Assembly: GCF_018129405.1 (NCBI RefSeq) | Contig: NZ_JAFCLP010000013.1 | Coordinates: 155,054 to 219,053 of the forward strand | Direction: 5' to 3' | Source of the DNA: Bradyrhizobium iriomotense | Lineage (GTDB): Bacteria > Pseudomonadota > Alphaproteobacteria > Rhizobiales > Xanthobacteraceae | DNA length: 64,000 bases | In this document: positions 54,680 through 64,000 of the stretch, in pieces | Position numbering within the stretch: the stretch's first letter is position 1 | Layout: the number at the start of each line of letters is the position of its first letter | Position numbers and translations under genes: made by a program | Notes under the pieces: model-generated | Told to the model about the DNA's origin: nothing | The model's input: the letters and a program-made list of their open reading frames with translations, nothing else | The model's database searches: none

Positions 54680-54691
54680 CACTGATCAGTG
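54680..54691. promoter_or_regulatory. Palindrome CACTGATCAGTG upstream of the transporter operon
   Basis: A perfect 12-bp palindrome 14 bp upstream of the LivG-type start. It could be an operator or part of a hairpin in the leader. Confidence 0.4.
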
Positions 54692-54732
54692 GGCGAAGGG
54701 GCGATGCGAACCGCTCCCTGTGATGACAAAGG

Positions 54733-55599
54733 CTATCTGAATCCCTCGGCCACACGCGCAACTTTTCCTCCTGATTTCAGCTTTTTGCTGACTTCTTTTT
54801 TGGAATGCGGCATCAGACCACCGAGTGCCGCTTCGATGTTCCTTACCATCGCAAGCAGACGCGGTCCAATGTCGTTGATCAAACGCTCTTCCGTGAAACG
54901 GAATGCGGGCGCGCCGCAATTGAATGCGTAAGGTCCGGTTCCGTCGTTGAGCTTGAGCGCGACGCCGGCGGCGCCGATGTCGTCGTGCCAATCGCCGACG
55001 GAAATCGCAAAGCCGTATTTCGCGACGGTCTCGCCGGAACGTTCGAGGCCGTCGCGCATCTTGGGCCAGCGGCTGCCGTAATGTTCGCGCAGGATGCGGG
55101 ACACCTCGGTGCGATTGTCTTCGTCGAGCGCCCAGAAATAGGCCCGGCCCATCGCGCTGGTTGCAATCGGCACGCGCGAGCCGACGTCAAGTTGAACGCC
55201 GACCGTCTCGCTGCCGCGGCTCTGTCCGAAATAGATCATGCTGTGACGGTCGCGGCCGCCAACAGCGACGGCGCCGCCGGTGGCGCGCATCACTTCCTCG
55301 CGAAACGGCTCGGACAAATGCCGAACGCCGAGATTGGCGAGCGCGGCGTAGCCGAGCGACATCGCGGCGGGCGCGAGCTGGTACTTTTCGAAGCGGGGAA
55401 CCGGCGTCAGGTAGCCGAGCTTGGTCAGCGTATAAGTCAGCCGCGATACGGTCGGCTTGGGCAGATTGGTCCGCGCCGCGATCTCCTGATTGCCGAGCAG
55501 GCCGTCATTGGGTTGGAATGCGCGCAATACGTCCAGTCCGCGGGAAAGCGCGACGACGAAATTCCGATCGGTCGCAGTCTTCTTTCCTGTACGCTTCAT
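54733..55599 (-). CDS. IclR-family transcriptional regulator
   Basis: 288 residues from the ATG at 55599 (MKRTGKKTATDRNFVVALSR); upstream in-frame codons are unlike protein. The N-terminal winged helix is ALSRGLDVLRAFQPNDGLLG, EIAARTNLPKPTVSRLTYTL. The C-terminal GAF-like effector domain contains VPIATSAMGRAYFWAL and GAAGVALKLNDGTGPYAFNC. Divergent from the pimF-like operon with a perfect palindrome between, and co-directional with the LIV transporter operon. It likely senses a CoA ester or dicarboxylate and controls both. Confidence 0.9.
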   Translation of the reverse strand: MKRTGKKTATDRNFVVALSRGLDVLRAFQPNDGLLGNQEIAARTNLPKPTVSRLTYTLTKLGYLTPVPRFEKYQLAPAAMSLGYAALANLGVRHLSEPFREEVMRATGGAVAVGGRDRHSMIYFGQSRGSETVGVQLDVGSRVPIATSAMGRAYFWALDEDNRTEVSRILREHYGSRWPKMRDGLERSGETVAKYGFAISVGDWHDDIGAAGVALKLNDGTGPYAFNCGAPAFRFTEERLINDIGPRLLAMVRNIEAALGGLMPHSKKEVSKKLKSGGKVARVAEGFR

Positions 55600-55666
55600 C
55601 CCTGATCTGCTTCTTGCGCGGAGTCGTTGACAACGTCCGTGCTTCAAAATAACCCTGCCGTCAAGA

Positions 55667-55685
55667 TGCGGAATTAAATTCCGCA
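55667..55685. promoter_or_regulatory. Perfect 19-bp palindrome, probable IclR operator
   Basis: TGCGGAATT-A-AATTCCGCA, nine perfect pairs about one base, lies in the 130-bp gap between the IclR gene and the pimF-like gene. The GGAAT/ATTCC core is the usual style of IclR-family sites. Confidence 0.75.
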
Positions 55686-55729
55686 CCGCGAAATCGAACA
55701 AAAGTAAATCCCCACCAAGGAGGGACACC

Positions 55730-57826
<2,097 letters not shown>

Positions 57827-57834
57827 TGGTTGGC

Positions 57835-57914
57835 GTCGTTCCTGGGCGATGCGCAGCATCGCACCCGGAATCTCGAGATTCCGGGTTCGATGCTTCGCAT
57901 CGCCCCGGAATGAC
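57835..57914. repeat. Dispersed palindromic repeat, CATTCCGGGGC family, inside the pim operon
   Basis: CGTTCCTGGGCGATGCG...CGCCCCGGAATGACT with central CCCGGAATCTCGAGATTCCG. It occupies most of the 111-bp gap between pimF and pimA. Confidence 0.78.
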
Positions 57915-57937
57915 TGAGAGTGCGGTTTAAGGAATCC

Positions 57938-59620
57938 ATGACCCATCCCGGCGAACAGTTTTACCCCGAGGGCGTGCGGTGGGACGACACCATCGTCCAG
58001 GGCTCGCTGCCTGACCTCTTGTCGAAAGCCGCCGCCGAATACGGCCCGCGCACCGCGCTGGAATTCCGGGAACGTCCGATCACCTACACCGAGCTCGCCG
58101 CGATGGCCGAGCGCGCCGCGGCGGCGTTTCTGCGCGAAGGCATCGGCAAGAACAGCTCCGTCGCGCTGTTCCTCGGCAACACGCCGGACCATCCCGTCAA
58201 TTTCTTCGGCGCGCTGAAGGCGGGCGCCCGTGTTGCACATCTGTCGCCGCTCGACGGCGAGATCGCGCTGACCCACAAGGTCTCCGATTCCGGCTCGCGC
58301 CTGCTCGTCACCTCCAACCTCCAGGCCTTGCTGCCGACCGCGCTGAAATTTTTGGAGAAGGGCCTGATCGACAAGCTCGTCGTCTGCGAGGACGATAATT
58401 GGGGCAAGGTCGGCACGCCGCAGGCGGCGATTCCTGATGATCCCCGCATCGTCACCTTCAAGACCTTTGTCGAAGGCGCCACAACCCCCGCGCAATGGCC
58501 GCAAGTCACGGCCGACGACGTCGCGCTGCTGCAATATACCGGCGGCACCACCGGCCTGCCCAAGGGCGCGATGCTCACCCACGGCAATCTCACCTCGGCG
58601 GTGTCGATCTACGACGTCTGGGGCAAGCCGGCGCGCGCCGCGCGCGGCGATGTCATCGAGCGCGTGATCTGCGTGCTGCCGCTGTTCCACATCTACGCGC
58701 TCACCGTCGTGCTCTTGTCCTCGCTCAGCCGCGGCAATCTGATCTCGCTGCACCAGCGCTTCGACGTCGAAGCCGTGATGCGCGACATCGAAATCAAGCG
58801 CGCGACCTACTTCCCGGGGGTGCCGACGATGTGGATCGCCATCGCCGCGCTCCCCGATCTCGACAAGCGCGACTTCTCCTCGCTGGCGACGATCGGCTCC
58901 GGCGGCGCGCCGCTGCCGGTGGAGATCGCGAACTTCTTCGAGCGCAAGGTCGGCAAGAAGCTGCGCAGCGGCTGGGGCATGACCGAGACCTGCTCGCCCG
59001 GCACCGGCCATCCGCCCACGGGGCCCGACAAGCCCGGCTCGATCGGCCTGATGCTGCCCGGCATCGAGCTCGACGTCGTTGCGCTCGACGATCCCAAACG
59101 CGTGCTGCCGCCGGGCGAAGTCGGCGAGATCCGCATCAAGGGCCCCAACGTCACCAGGGGCTACTGGAACAAGCCGGAGGGATCCGCGGACGCCTTCGTC
59201 GACGGCCGCTTCCTCACCGGCGACATCGGCTATGTCGACACCGACGGCTATTTCTTCCTGGTCGATCGCAAGAAGGACATGATCATCTCCGGCGGCTTCA
59301 ACGTCTATCCGCAGATGATCGAGCAGGCGATCTACACCATTCCCGGCGTGCACGAGGTGATCGTGCTCGGCATCCCCGACCAGTATCGGGGCGAAGCCGC
59401 AAAAGCCTTCATCAAGCTCAAGCCCGACGCCAAGCCGTTCACGCTCGACGAGCTGCGCACCCAGCTTGGCGGCAAGCTCGGCAAGCACGAGCTGCCGGCC
59501 GAGGTCGAGTTCGTCGCCGATCTGCCGCGCACGCCGGTCGGAAAATTGTCGCGCCACGAATTGCGCCAGCAGCAGAAACCGTCACAATCCACCAAAACCG
59601 CATCAGGAGGTCGCTCTTGA
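57938..59620 (+). CDS. pimA: Acyl-CoA ligase (PimA-like, dicarboxylate/fatty acid)
   Basis: 560 residues from the ATG at 57938 with AAGGA upstream. Adenylation motif [20 protein letters not shown], then [17 protein letters not shown], the hinge [20 protein letters not shown], and the catalytic lysine region [12 protein letters not shown]. It activates a free dicarboxylic or fatty acid with CoA. Four-base overlap with the thiolase gene. Confidence 0.88.
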   Translation: MTHPGEQFYPEGVRWDDTIVQGSLPDLLSKAAAEYGPRTALEFRERPITYTELAAMAERAAAAFLREGIGKNSSVALFLGNTPDHPVNFFGALKAGARVAHLSPLDGEIALTHKVSDSGSRLLVTSNLQALLPTALKFLEKGLIDKLVVCEDDNWGKVGTPQAAIPDDPRIVTFKTFVEGATTPAQWPQVTADDVALLQYTGGTTGLPKGAMLTHGNLTSAVSIYDVWGKPARAARGDVIERVICVLPLFHIYALTVVLLSSLSRGNLISLHQRFDVEAVMRDIEIKRATYFPGVPTMWIAIAALPDLDKRDFSSLATIGSGGAPLPVEIANFFERKVGKKLRSGWGMTETCSPGTGHPPTGPDKPGSIGLMLPGIELDVVALDDPKRVLPPGEVGEIRIKGPNVTRGYWNKPEGSADAFVDGRFLTGDIGYVDTDGYFFLVDRKKDMIISGGFNVYPQMIEQAIYTIPGVHEVIVLGIPDQYRGEAAKAFIKLKPDAKPFTLDELRTQLGGKLGKHELPAEVEFVADLPRTPVGKLSRHELRQQQKPSQSTKTASGGRS

Positions 59621-60804
59621 CCGACGCCGTCATCGTTTCCACCGCCCGCACCCCGATCGGCAAGGCCTATCGCGGCATGCTCAACGCCACCGAGGGCGCA
59701 ACCCTGCTCGGCCACGCCATCGGCGAAGCCGTTGCCCGCGCCAAGGTCGATCCGAAGGAGGTCGAGGACGTCGTGATGGGCGCGGCCCTCCAGCAGGGCG
59801 CGACCGGCGGCAACATCGCGCGCAAGGCGCTGCTCCGCGCCGGCCTTCCCGTCACCGTCGCCGGCACCACGATCGACCGCCAATGCGCCTCGGGCCTGCA
59901 GGCGATCGCGCTCGCCGCGCGCTCGGTGATCTTCGACGGCGTCGAGATCGCGGTCGGCGGCGGCGGCGAGTCGATCTCGCTCGTGCAGAACGACAAGATG
60001 AACGGCTTCCACGCCCAGGACCCGGCGCTGCTCAAGATCAAGGGCGAGGTCTACATGCCCATGATCGACACGGCGGAGATCGTCGCCAAGCGCTACGGCA
60101 TCTCGCGCGAGAAGCAGGACGAATATTCGCTGGAGAGCCAGCGCCGCACCGCCGCCGCCCAGCAGGGCGGCAAGTTCAAGGACGAGATCGCGCCGATCAC
60201 GACGCAGATGGCGGTCACCGACAAGGCGACCGGCGCCGTGTCGATGAAGGAGGTCACGCTGTCGCAGGACGAGGGACCGCGCCCCGAGACCACGATCGAA
60301 GGCCTCGCCGGCCTCAAGCCCGTGCGCGGCGAAGGCTTTTCCATCACCGCCGGCAATGCCAGCCAGCTCTCCGACGGCGCCAGCGCCTCCGTGATCATGA
60401 GCGACAAGGAAGCCTCAAAGCGCGGCCTCAAGCCGCTTGGCATCTTCCGCGGCTTCGTCTCGGCCGGCTGCGAGCCGGACGAGATGGGCATCGGCCCGGT
60501 GTTCGCCGTGCCGCGCCTGCTCAAGCGCCACGGTCTCACCGTCGACGACATCGGCCTCTGGGAGCTCAACGAAGCCTTCGCGGTGCAGGTGCTCTATTGC
60601 CGCGACAAGCTCGGCATCGACCCCGAGAAGATCAACGTCGACGGCGGCGCGATCGCGGTCGGCCATCCCTACGGCATGTCCGGCGCGCGCCTCACCGGCC
60701 ACGCCCTGATCGAGGGCCGCCGCCGCAAGGCGAAGTACGCGGTCGTCACCATGTGCGTCGGCGGCGGCATGGGCGCTGCGGGGTTGTTCGAGGTGTTGCA
60801 GTAA
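59617..60804 (+). CDS. pimB: Acetyl-CoA acyltransferase (thiolase, PimB-like)
   Basis: 395 residues from a TTG that overlaps the pimA stop (TTGA) and has AGGAGG seven bases upstream. Catalytic Cys in [10 protein letters not shown], His/Asn region in [26 protein letters not shown], and the second Cys in [13 protein letters not shown]. It cleaves 3-ketoacyl-CoA to acetyl-CoA plus a shortened acyl-CoA. Confidence 0.92.
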   Translation: MTDAVIVSTARTPIGKAYRGMLNATEGATLLGHAIGEAVARAKVDPKEVEDVVMGAALQQGATGGNIARKALLRAGLPVTVAGTTIDRQCASGLQAIALAARSVIFDGVEIAVGGGGESISLVQNDKMNGFHAQDPALLKIKGEVYMPMIDTAEIVAKRYGISREKQDEYSLESQRRTAAAQQGGKFKDEIAPITTQMAVTDKATGAVSMKEVTLSQDEGPRPETTIEGLAGLKPVRGEGFSITAGNASQLSDGASASVIMSDKEASKRGLKPLGIFRGFVSAGCEPDEMGIGPVFAVPRLLKRHGLTVDDIGLWELNEAFAVQVLYCRDKLGIDPEKINVDGGAIAVGHPYGMSGARLTGHALIEGRRRKAKYAVVTMCVGGGMGAAGLFEVLQ

Positions 60805-60807
60805 CCG

Positions 60808-60928
60808 CTGTCGTCCTGGCGAAAGCCAGGACCCATACTCCGCGGCCGGGGTAAGGGGCACAGACGGCAATTGCCTTCGCAAAACGAAGGCCGGTGGTAA
60901 TGGGTCCTGGCTTTCGCCAGGACGACGA
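60808..60928. repeat. Dispersed long-hairpin repeat, GTCGTCC family, inside the pim operon
   Basis: CTGTCGTCCTGGCGAAAGCC at the left is inverted at the right as GGCTTTCGCCAGGACGAC, with inner ACCCATACTCC / AATGGGTCC. It fills the pimB-pimC gap and resembles the element at 10051-10190. Confidence 0.8.
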
Positions 60929-60945
60929 GGAAACAGGAGGATCCG

Positions 60946-62136
60946 ATGGATCTCGCATTCACGAAAGAAGAGCAGGCGTTTCGCGAGGAAGTGCGGTCGT
61001 TCTTCCGCGATAACGTGCCGCCGGATACGCGGCGCAAGCTGGTCGAGGGCCGCCACCTCACCAAGGACGAGATGGTGACGTGGTGGCGCATCCTCAACAA
61101 GAAGGGCTGGGGCGTCAGCCACTGGCCGACGCAATATGGCGGCACCGGCTGGACCTCCGTGCAGCACTACATCTTCAACGAGGAGCTGCAGTCCTATCCG
61201 GCGCCGCAGCCGCTCGCTTTCGGCGTCAGCATGGTCGGCCCTGTCATCTACACCTTCGGCAACGAGGAGCAGAAGAAGAAGTACCTGCCGCGCATCGCCA
61301 ATGTCGACGACTGGTGGTGCCAGGGGTTTTCGGAGCCCGGCTCGGGATCTGACCTTGCCTCGCTGAAGACGAAAGCCGAGCGCCGTGGCGACAAGTGGGT
61401 CATCAACGGCCAGAAGACCTGGACCACGCTCGCCCAGCACGCCGACATGATCTTCTGCCTCTGTCGCACCGACAACAATGCCAAGAAGCAGATGGGCATT
61501 TCCTTCATCGTGTTCTCGATGAAGTCGAAGGGCGTCACCGTGCGCCCGATCCAGACCATCGACGGCGGCCACGAGGTCAACGAAGTCTTCTTCGACGACG
61601 TGGAAGTCCCGATCGAGAATCTCATCGGCGAAGAGAACAAGGGTTGGGACTACGCAAAGTTCCTGCTCGGCAACGAGCGCACCGGCATCGCCCGCGTCGG
61701 CGTTTCCAAGGAGCGGCTGCGCCGCATCAGGGATCTCGCCGGCAAGGTCGAATCCGCCGGCAAGCCGATCATCCAGGATGCCGCCTTCCGCGAGAAGCTG
61801 GCCGCGTGCGAGATCGAGCTGAAGGCGCTCGAACTGACGCAGCTCCGCGTCGTCGCGGACGAAGGCAAGCACGGCAAGGGCAAGCCCAATCCGGCGTCCT
61901 CGGTGCTGAAGATCAAGGGCTCCGAGATCCAGCAGACCACCACCGAGCTCTTGATGGAAGTGATCGGCCCGTTCGCTGCTCCTTTCGACGTGCACGGCGA
62001 CGACGGCTCCAACGAAGCCATGGACTGGACCGCCCAGATCGCGCCGAGCTACTTCAACAACCGCAAGGTCTCGATCTACGGCGGCTCCAACGAGATCCAG
62101 CGCAACATCATCGCCAAGGCGGTGCTGGGGCTCTAA
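60946..62136 (+). CDS. pimC: Acyl-CoA dehydrogenase (PimC-like, large subunit)
   Basis: 396 residues; ribosome site AGGAGG eight bases upstream. FAD and substrate motifs CQGFSEPGSGSDLASLKTKA in the middle domain and VSIYGGSNEIQRNIIAKAVL at the C terminus. In the R. palustris operon the C and D products are the two subunits of pimeloyl-CoA dehydrogenase. It introduces the alpha-beta double bond and passes electrons to ETF. Confidence 0.9.
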   Translation: MDLAFTKEEQAFREEVRSFFRDNVPPDTRRKLVEGRHLTKDEMVTWWRILNKKGWGVSHWPTQYGGTGWTSVQHYIFNEELQSYPAPQPLAFGVSMVGPVIYTFGNEEQKKKYLPRIANVDDWWCQGFSEPGSGSDLASLKTKAERRGDKWVINGQKTWTTLAQHADMIFCLCRTDNNAKKQMGISFIVFSMKSKGVTVRPIQTIDGGHEVNEVFFDDVEVPIENLIGEENKGWDYAKFLLGNERTGIARVGVSKERLRRIRDLAGKVESAGKPIIQDAAFREKLAACEIELKALELTQLRVVADEGKHGKGKPNPASSVLKIKGSEIQQTTTELLMEVIGPFAAPFDVHGDDGSNEAMDWTAQIAPSYFNNRKVSIYGGSNEIQRNIIAKAVLGL

Positions 62137-62137
62137 A

Positions 62138-62235
62138 CGTCATTCCGGGGCGCGCGCCAGCGCGAACCCGGAATCTCGCGCCACAACCTCTGGATTCCGG
62201 GTCCCCGCGCTATCGCGCGTGTCCCGGAATGACGA
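62138..62235. repeat. Dispersed palindromic repeat, CATTCCGGGGC family, inside the pim operon
   Basis: CGTCATTCCGGGGCGCGCGC and inverted GCGCGTGTCCCGGAATGACG bracket ACCCGGAATC / GGATTCCGGGT. It is the third repeat element within this operon. Confidence 0.8.
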
Positions 62236-62268
62236 AGCAAAAATTCCGGGTACGAGGAACCAAAAAAC

Positions 62269-63411
62269 ATGGATTTTGATCTGTCCGAGGAGCAGCGGCT
62301 TCTCAAGGAAAGCATCGACGGGCTGCTGACCGATTCCTACGATTTCGAGCAGCGCAAGAAGTACATGGCGGAGAAAGGCGGCTGGAGCAAAGCCGTCTGG
62401 CTCAAGCTCGCCGAGCAGGGCCTGCTCGGCCTGCCCTTCAGCGAGGCCGATGGCGGCTTCGGCGGCGGCGGTGTCGAGACCATGATCGTGATGGAAGCAC
62501 TCGGCAAGGCGCTGGTGCTGGAGCCGTATCTCGCCACGGTCGTGATCGGCGGCGGCTTCCTGCGCCATGCCGGCACCGATGCGCAGAAGGCTGCGCACGT
62601 GCCCGGAATCATCGACGGCAGCAAGACGCTCGCCTTCGCCCAGCTCGAGAAGAACTCGCGCTACGACCTTTTCGACGTCTCGACGACCGCGAAGAAGAAG
62701 GGCGACGGCTGGATCATCGACGGCGAGAAGTTCGTCGTGCTCAACGGCGAGAACGCCGACACGCTTGTTGTCACCGCCCGCACCAAGGGCGACCGCCGCG
62801 ACAAGACCGGCATCGGCGTCTTCCTGGTGCCGGCGAACGCCAAGGGCGTCGCGAAGAAGTCTTACCCGACCCAGGACGGCCTGCACGCCGCCGACATCAC
62901 CCTCACCGGCGTCGAGGTCGGCCCGGATGCCGTGATCGGCAACCCCGAGGATTCGCTCGCGCTGATCGAGCGCGTGGTCGATGAGGCCCGCGTCGCGCTC
63001 TGTGCCGAAGCGGTCGGCCTGATGGACGAGTCGCTGAAGACGACCGTCGAGTACATCAAGACCCGAAAGCAGTTCGGCGTCGCGATCGGCTCGTTCCAGT
63101 CGCTCCAGCACCGCGCCTCCGACATGTTCGTCGCGGCCGAGCAGGCGCGCTCGATGTCGATGTTCGCGACCATGGCGAACGATTTCGAGAACGCCAGGGA
63201 GCGCACCAACGCGATCGCCGCGGCCAAGGTGCAGATCGGCAAGTCGCTGAAATTCGTCGGCCAGCAATCGATCCAGCTTCATGGCGGCATCGGCATGACC
63301 ATGGAGGCGAAGATCGGCCACTACTTCAAGCGCCTCACCATGATCGAAAACACCTTTGGCGACACCGACTATCACCAGCGCCGCGTCGCCGACGCCGGCG
63401 GGTTGATCTAG
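62269..63411 (+). CDS. pimD: Acyl-CoA dehydrogenase (PimD-like, small subunit)
   Basis: 380 residues. LPFSEADGGFGGGGVETMIV and AFAQLEKNSRYDLFDVSTTA in the N and middle domains; the C-terminal helical domain has FGVAIGSFQSLQHRASDMFV and QLHGGIGMTMEAKIGHYFKR. The middle-domain flavin motif is weaker than in PimC, as expected for the second chain of a heteromeric dehydrogenase. It is the last gene of the operon; a strong terminator follows. Confidence 0.88.
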   Translation: MDFDLSEEQRLLKESIDGLLTDSYDFEQRKKYMAEKGGWSKAVWLKLAEQGLLGLPFSEADGGFGGGGVETMIVMEALGKALVLEPYLATVVIGGGFLRHAGTDAQKAAHVPGIIDGSKTLAFAQLEKNSRYDLFDVSTTAKKKGDGWIIDGEKFVVLNGENADTLVVTARTKGDRRDKTGIGVFLVPANAKGVAKKSYPTQDGLHAADITLTGVEVGPDAVIGNPEDSLALIERVVDEARVALCAEAVGLMDESLKTTVEYIKTRKQFGVAIGSFQSLQHRASDMFVAAEQARSMSMFATMANDFENARERTNAIAAAKVQIGKSLKFVGQQSIQLHGGIGMTMEAKIGHYFKRLTMIENTFGDTDYHQRRVADAGGLI

Positions 63412-63460
63412 CCGCACGACGGCTGTCATCCCCCGCGAAAATGGGAATGACCCAAAAGCG

Positions 63461-63488
63461 AAAGCCCCGGAGACATCTCCGGGGCTTT
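63461..63488 (+). terminator. Intrinsic terminator of the pim operon
   Basis: Perfect 12-bp stem AAAGCCCCGGAG / CTCCGGGGCTTT with loop ACAT followed by TCTC after a T-rich end, 50 bp past the pimD stop. Confidence 0.88.
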
Positions 63489-63521
63489 TCTCATTGATCT
63501 TACTCGTTCCACCACAGTCAC

Positions 63522-63625
63522 CGCTGTCATGCCCGCGCAGGCGGGCATCCAGTACGCCGCGGCGGATGTGATGAGAGCGAGCTCTCCAACATTGGCCTCT
63601 GGGATACTGGATCGCCCGGCCACTT
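63522..63625. repeat. Dispersed hairpin repeat, CTGTCATGCCCGC family
   Basis: GCTGTCATGCCCGCGCAGGC with TCCAGTACGCCG and the later GATACTGGATCGCCCGGCC arm; a decayed copy of the family at 29535 and 31938. Non-coding. Confidence 0.65.
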
Positions 63626-63785
63626 CAGTGTGGTTCTATCTATCGGCTCACTGCGTCGCCCTTCAGGGCTCTTTGTGGATCCCGCGCATCGCGGTTCCGG
63701 CATCAGGATGACCGTCCGCCTTGCGATAATCAAGCGCCGTCGGCCGCTCGCAGTTGCAAAGGCGCGGCGCGCTGCTGTCGCTTTC

Positions 63786-63930
63786 TTCCCCTCTCCCCTT
63801 GCGGGAGAGGGTGGCTCGCCGCTTAAGCGGCGAGACGGGTGAGGGGTTCTATCCGTGAACTCAAATGAGTGTTGAACTCGCGGAGAGATACCCCTCATCC
63901 GGCGCTTCGCGCCACCTTCTCCCGCAAGGG
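63786..63930. repeat. Dispersed repeat, CCTCTCCC family
   Basis: CCCTCTCCCCTTGCGGGAGAGG, GCCGCTTAAGCGGC and, at the right, CACCTTCTCCCGCAAGGGCAGG. With the preceding element it accounts for most of 63412-64000. I see no supported gene there; the last 60 bp could belong to a gene outside the window. Confidence 0.75.
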
Positions 63931-64000
63931 CAGGGCTGTCCGGGGAATGATTCACTGTGTCGCAGCGCATGCCCGGCTATTCCAGCAGGAAGCAGGTACT

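Noticed and set aside
63527-63970. Open reading frame on the minus strand over the terminal repeats
   Set aside because: Its codons are repeat hairpins (CCTCTCCC and CTGTCATGCCCGC families); the product is Arg/Pro-rich low-complexity sequence with no family features.

Overview
The window looks like chromosomal DNA from an alphaproteobacterium of the Bradyrhizobium / Rhodopseudomonas (Nitrobacteraceae) type. I base this on high GC, very dense short palindromic intergenic repeats of the kind known from Bradyrhizobium, and gene sets whose order resembles the hydroxycinnamate (cou/tar) and pimeloyl-CoA (pim) loci described in Rhodopseudomonas palustris. No database search was possible; family names come from motifs, lengths and gene order. 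I saw no rRNA, tRNA, CRISPR array or intact insertion sequence.

Region 1 (1-18 kb) is mixed metabolism and regulation. It holds a cut GntR/FCD regulator followed by an acyl-CoA synthetase, an AraC regulator, an MFS transporter, a rubredoxin-knuckle MBL protein, a MetX-like hydrolase with a fatty acid desaturase, and two WYL regulators, each next to a GST-like gene and a palindromic operator. It also has a MloK1-like cyclic-nucleotide-gated K+ channel upstream of an atypical crotonase, and a membrane-anchored TAXI-family binding protein.

Region 2 (18-36.3 kb) reads as an aromatic-acid (hydroxycinnamate to 4-hydroxybenzoate) uptake and catabolism cluster. Its parts are a LivK-type binding protein, a 4HBT thioesterase, an SDR dehydrogenase, a feruloyl-CoA synthase-like ligase, a crotonase, a DUF3237 protein, a full TRAP transporter, PobA (4-hydroxybenzoate 3-monooxygenase), a LIV-type ABC transporter with a fused permease-ATPase, and a MarR regulator. 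AT-rich inverted repeats stand in front of the main transcription units.

Region 3 (36.4-45.6 kb) is a compact hyfBCEFGI-like operon. It encodes an energy-converting-hydrogenase-related membrane complex whose large subunit has lost most of its NiFe cysteine ligands, so it is probably not a hydrogenase. The operon lies between a glycerate kinase gene and a remnant of the 3' end of a second glycerate kinase gene in the same orientation, which suggests acquisition by recombination.

Region 4 (45.7-63.5 kb) contains four tandem paralogous LivK-type binding proteins, a LIV-type ABC transporter, and an IclR regulator. Divergent from the regulator is a pimFABCD-like operon for beta-oxidation of dicarboxylic or fatty acids. 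A perfect 19-bp palindrome sits between the IclR gene and pimF, and a strong terminator follows pimD. The last 0.5 kb is repeats with no gene that I can support.
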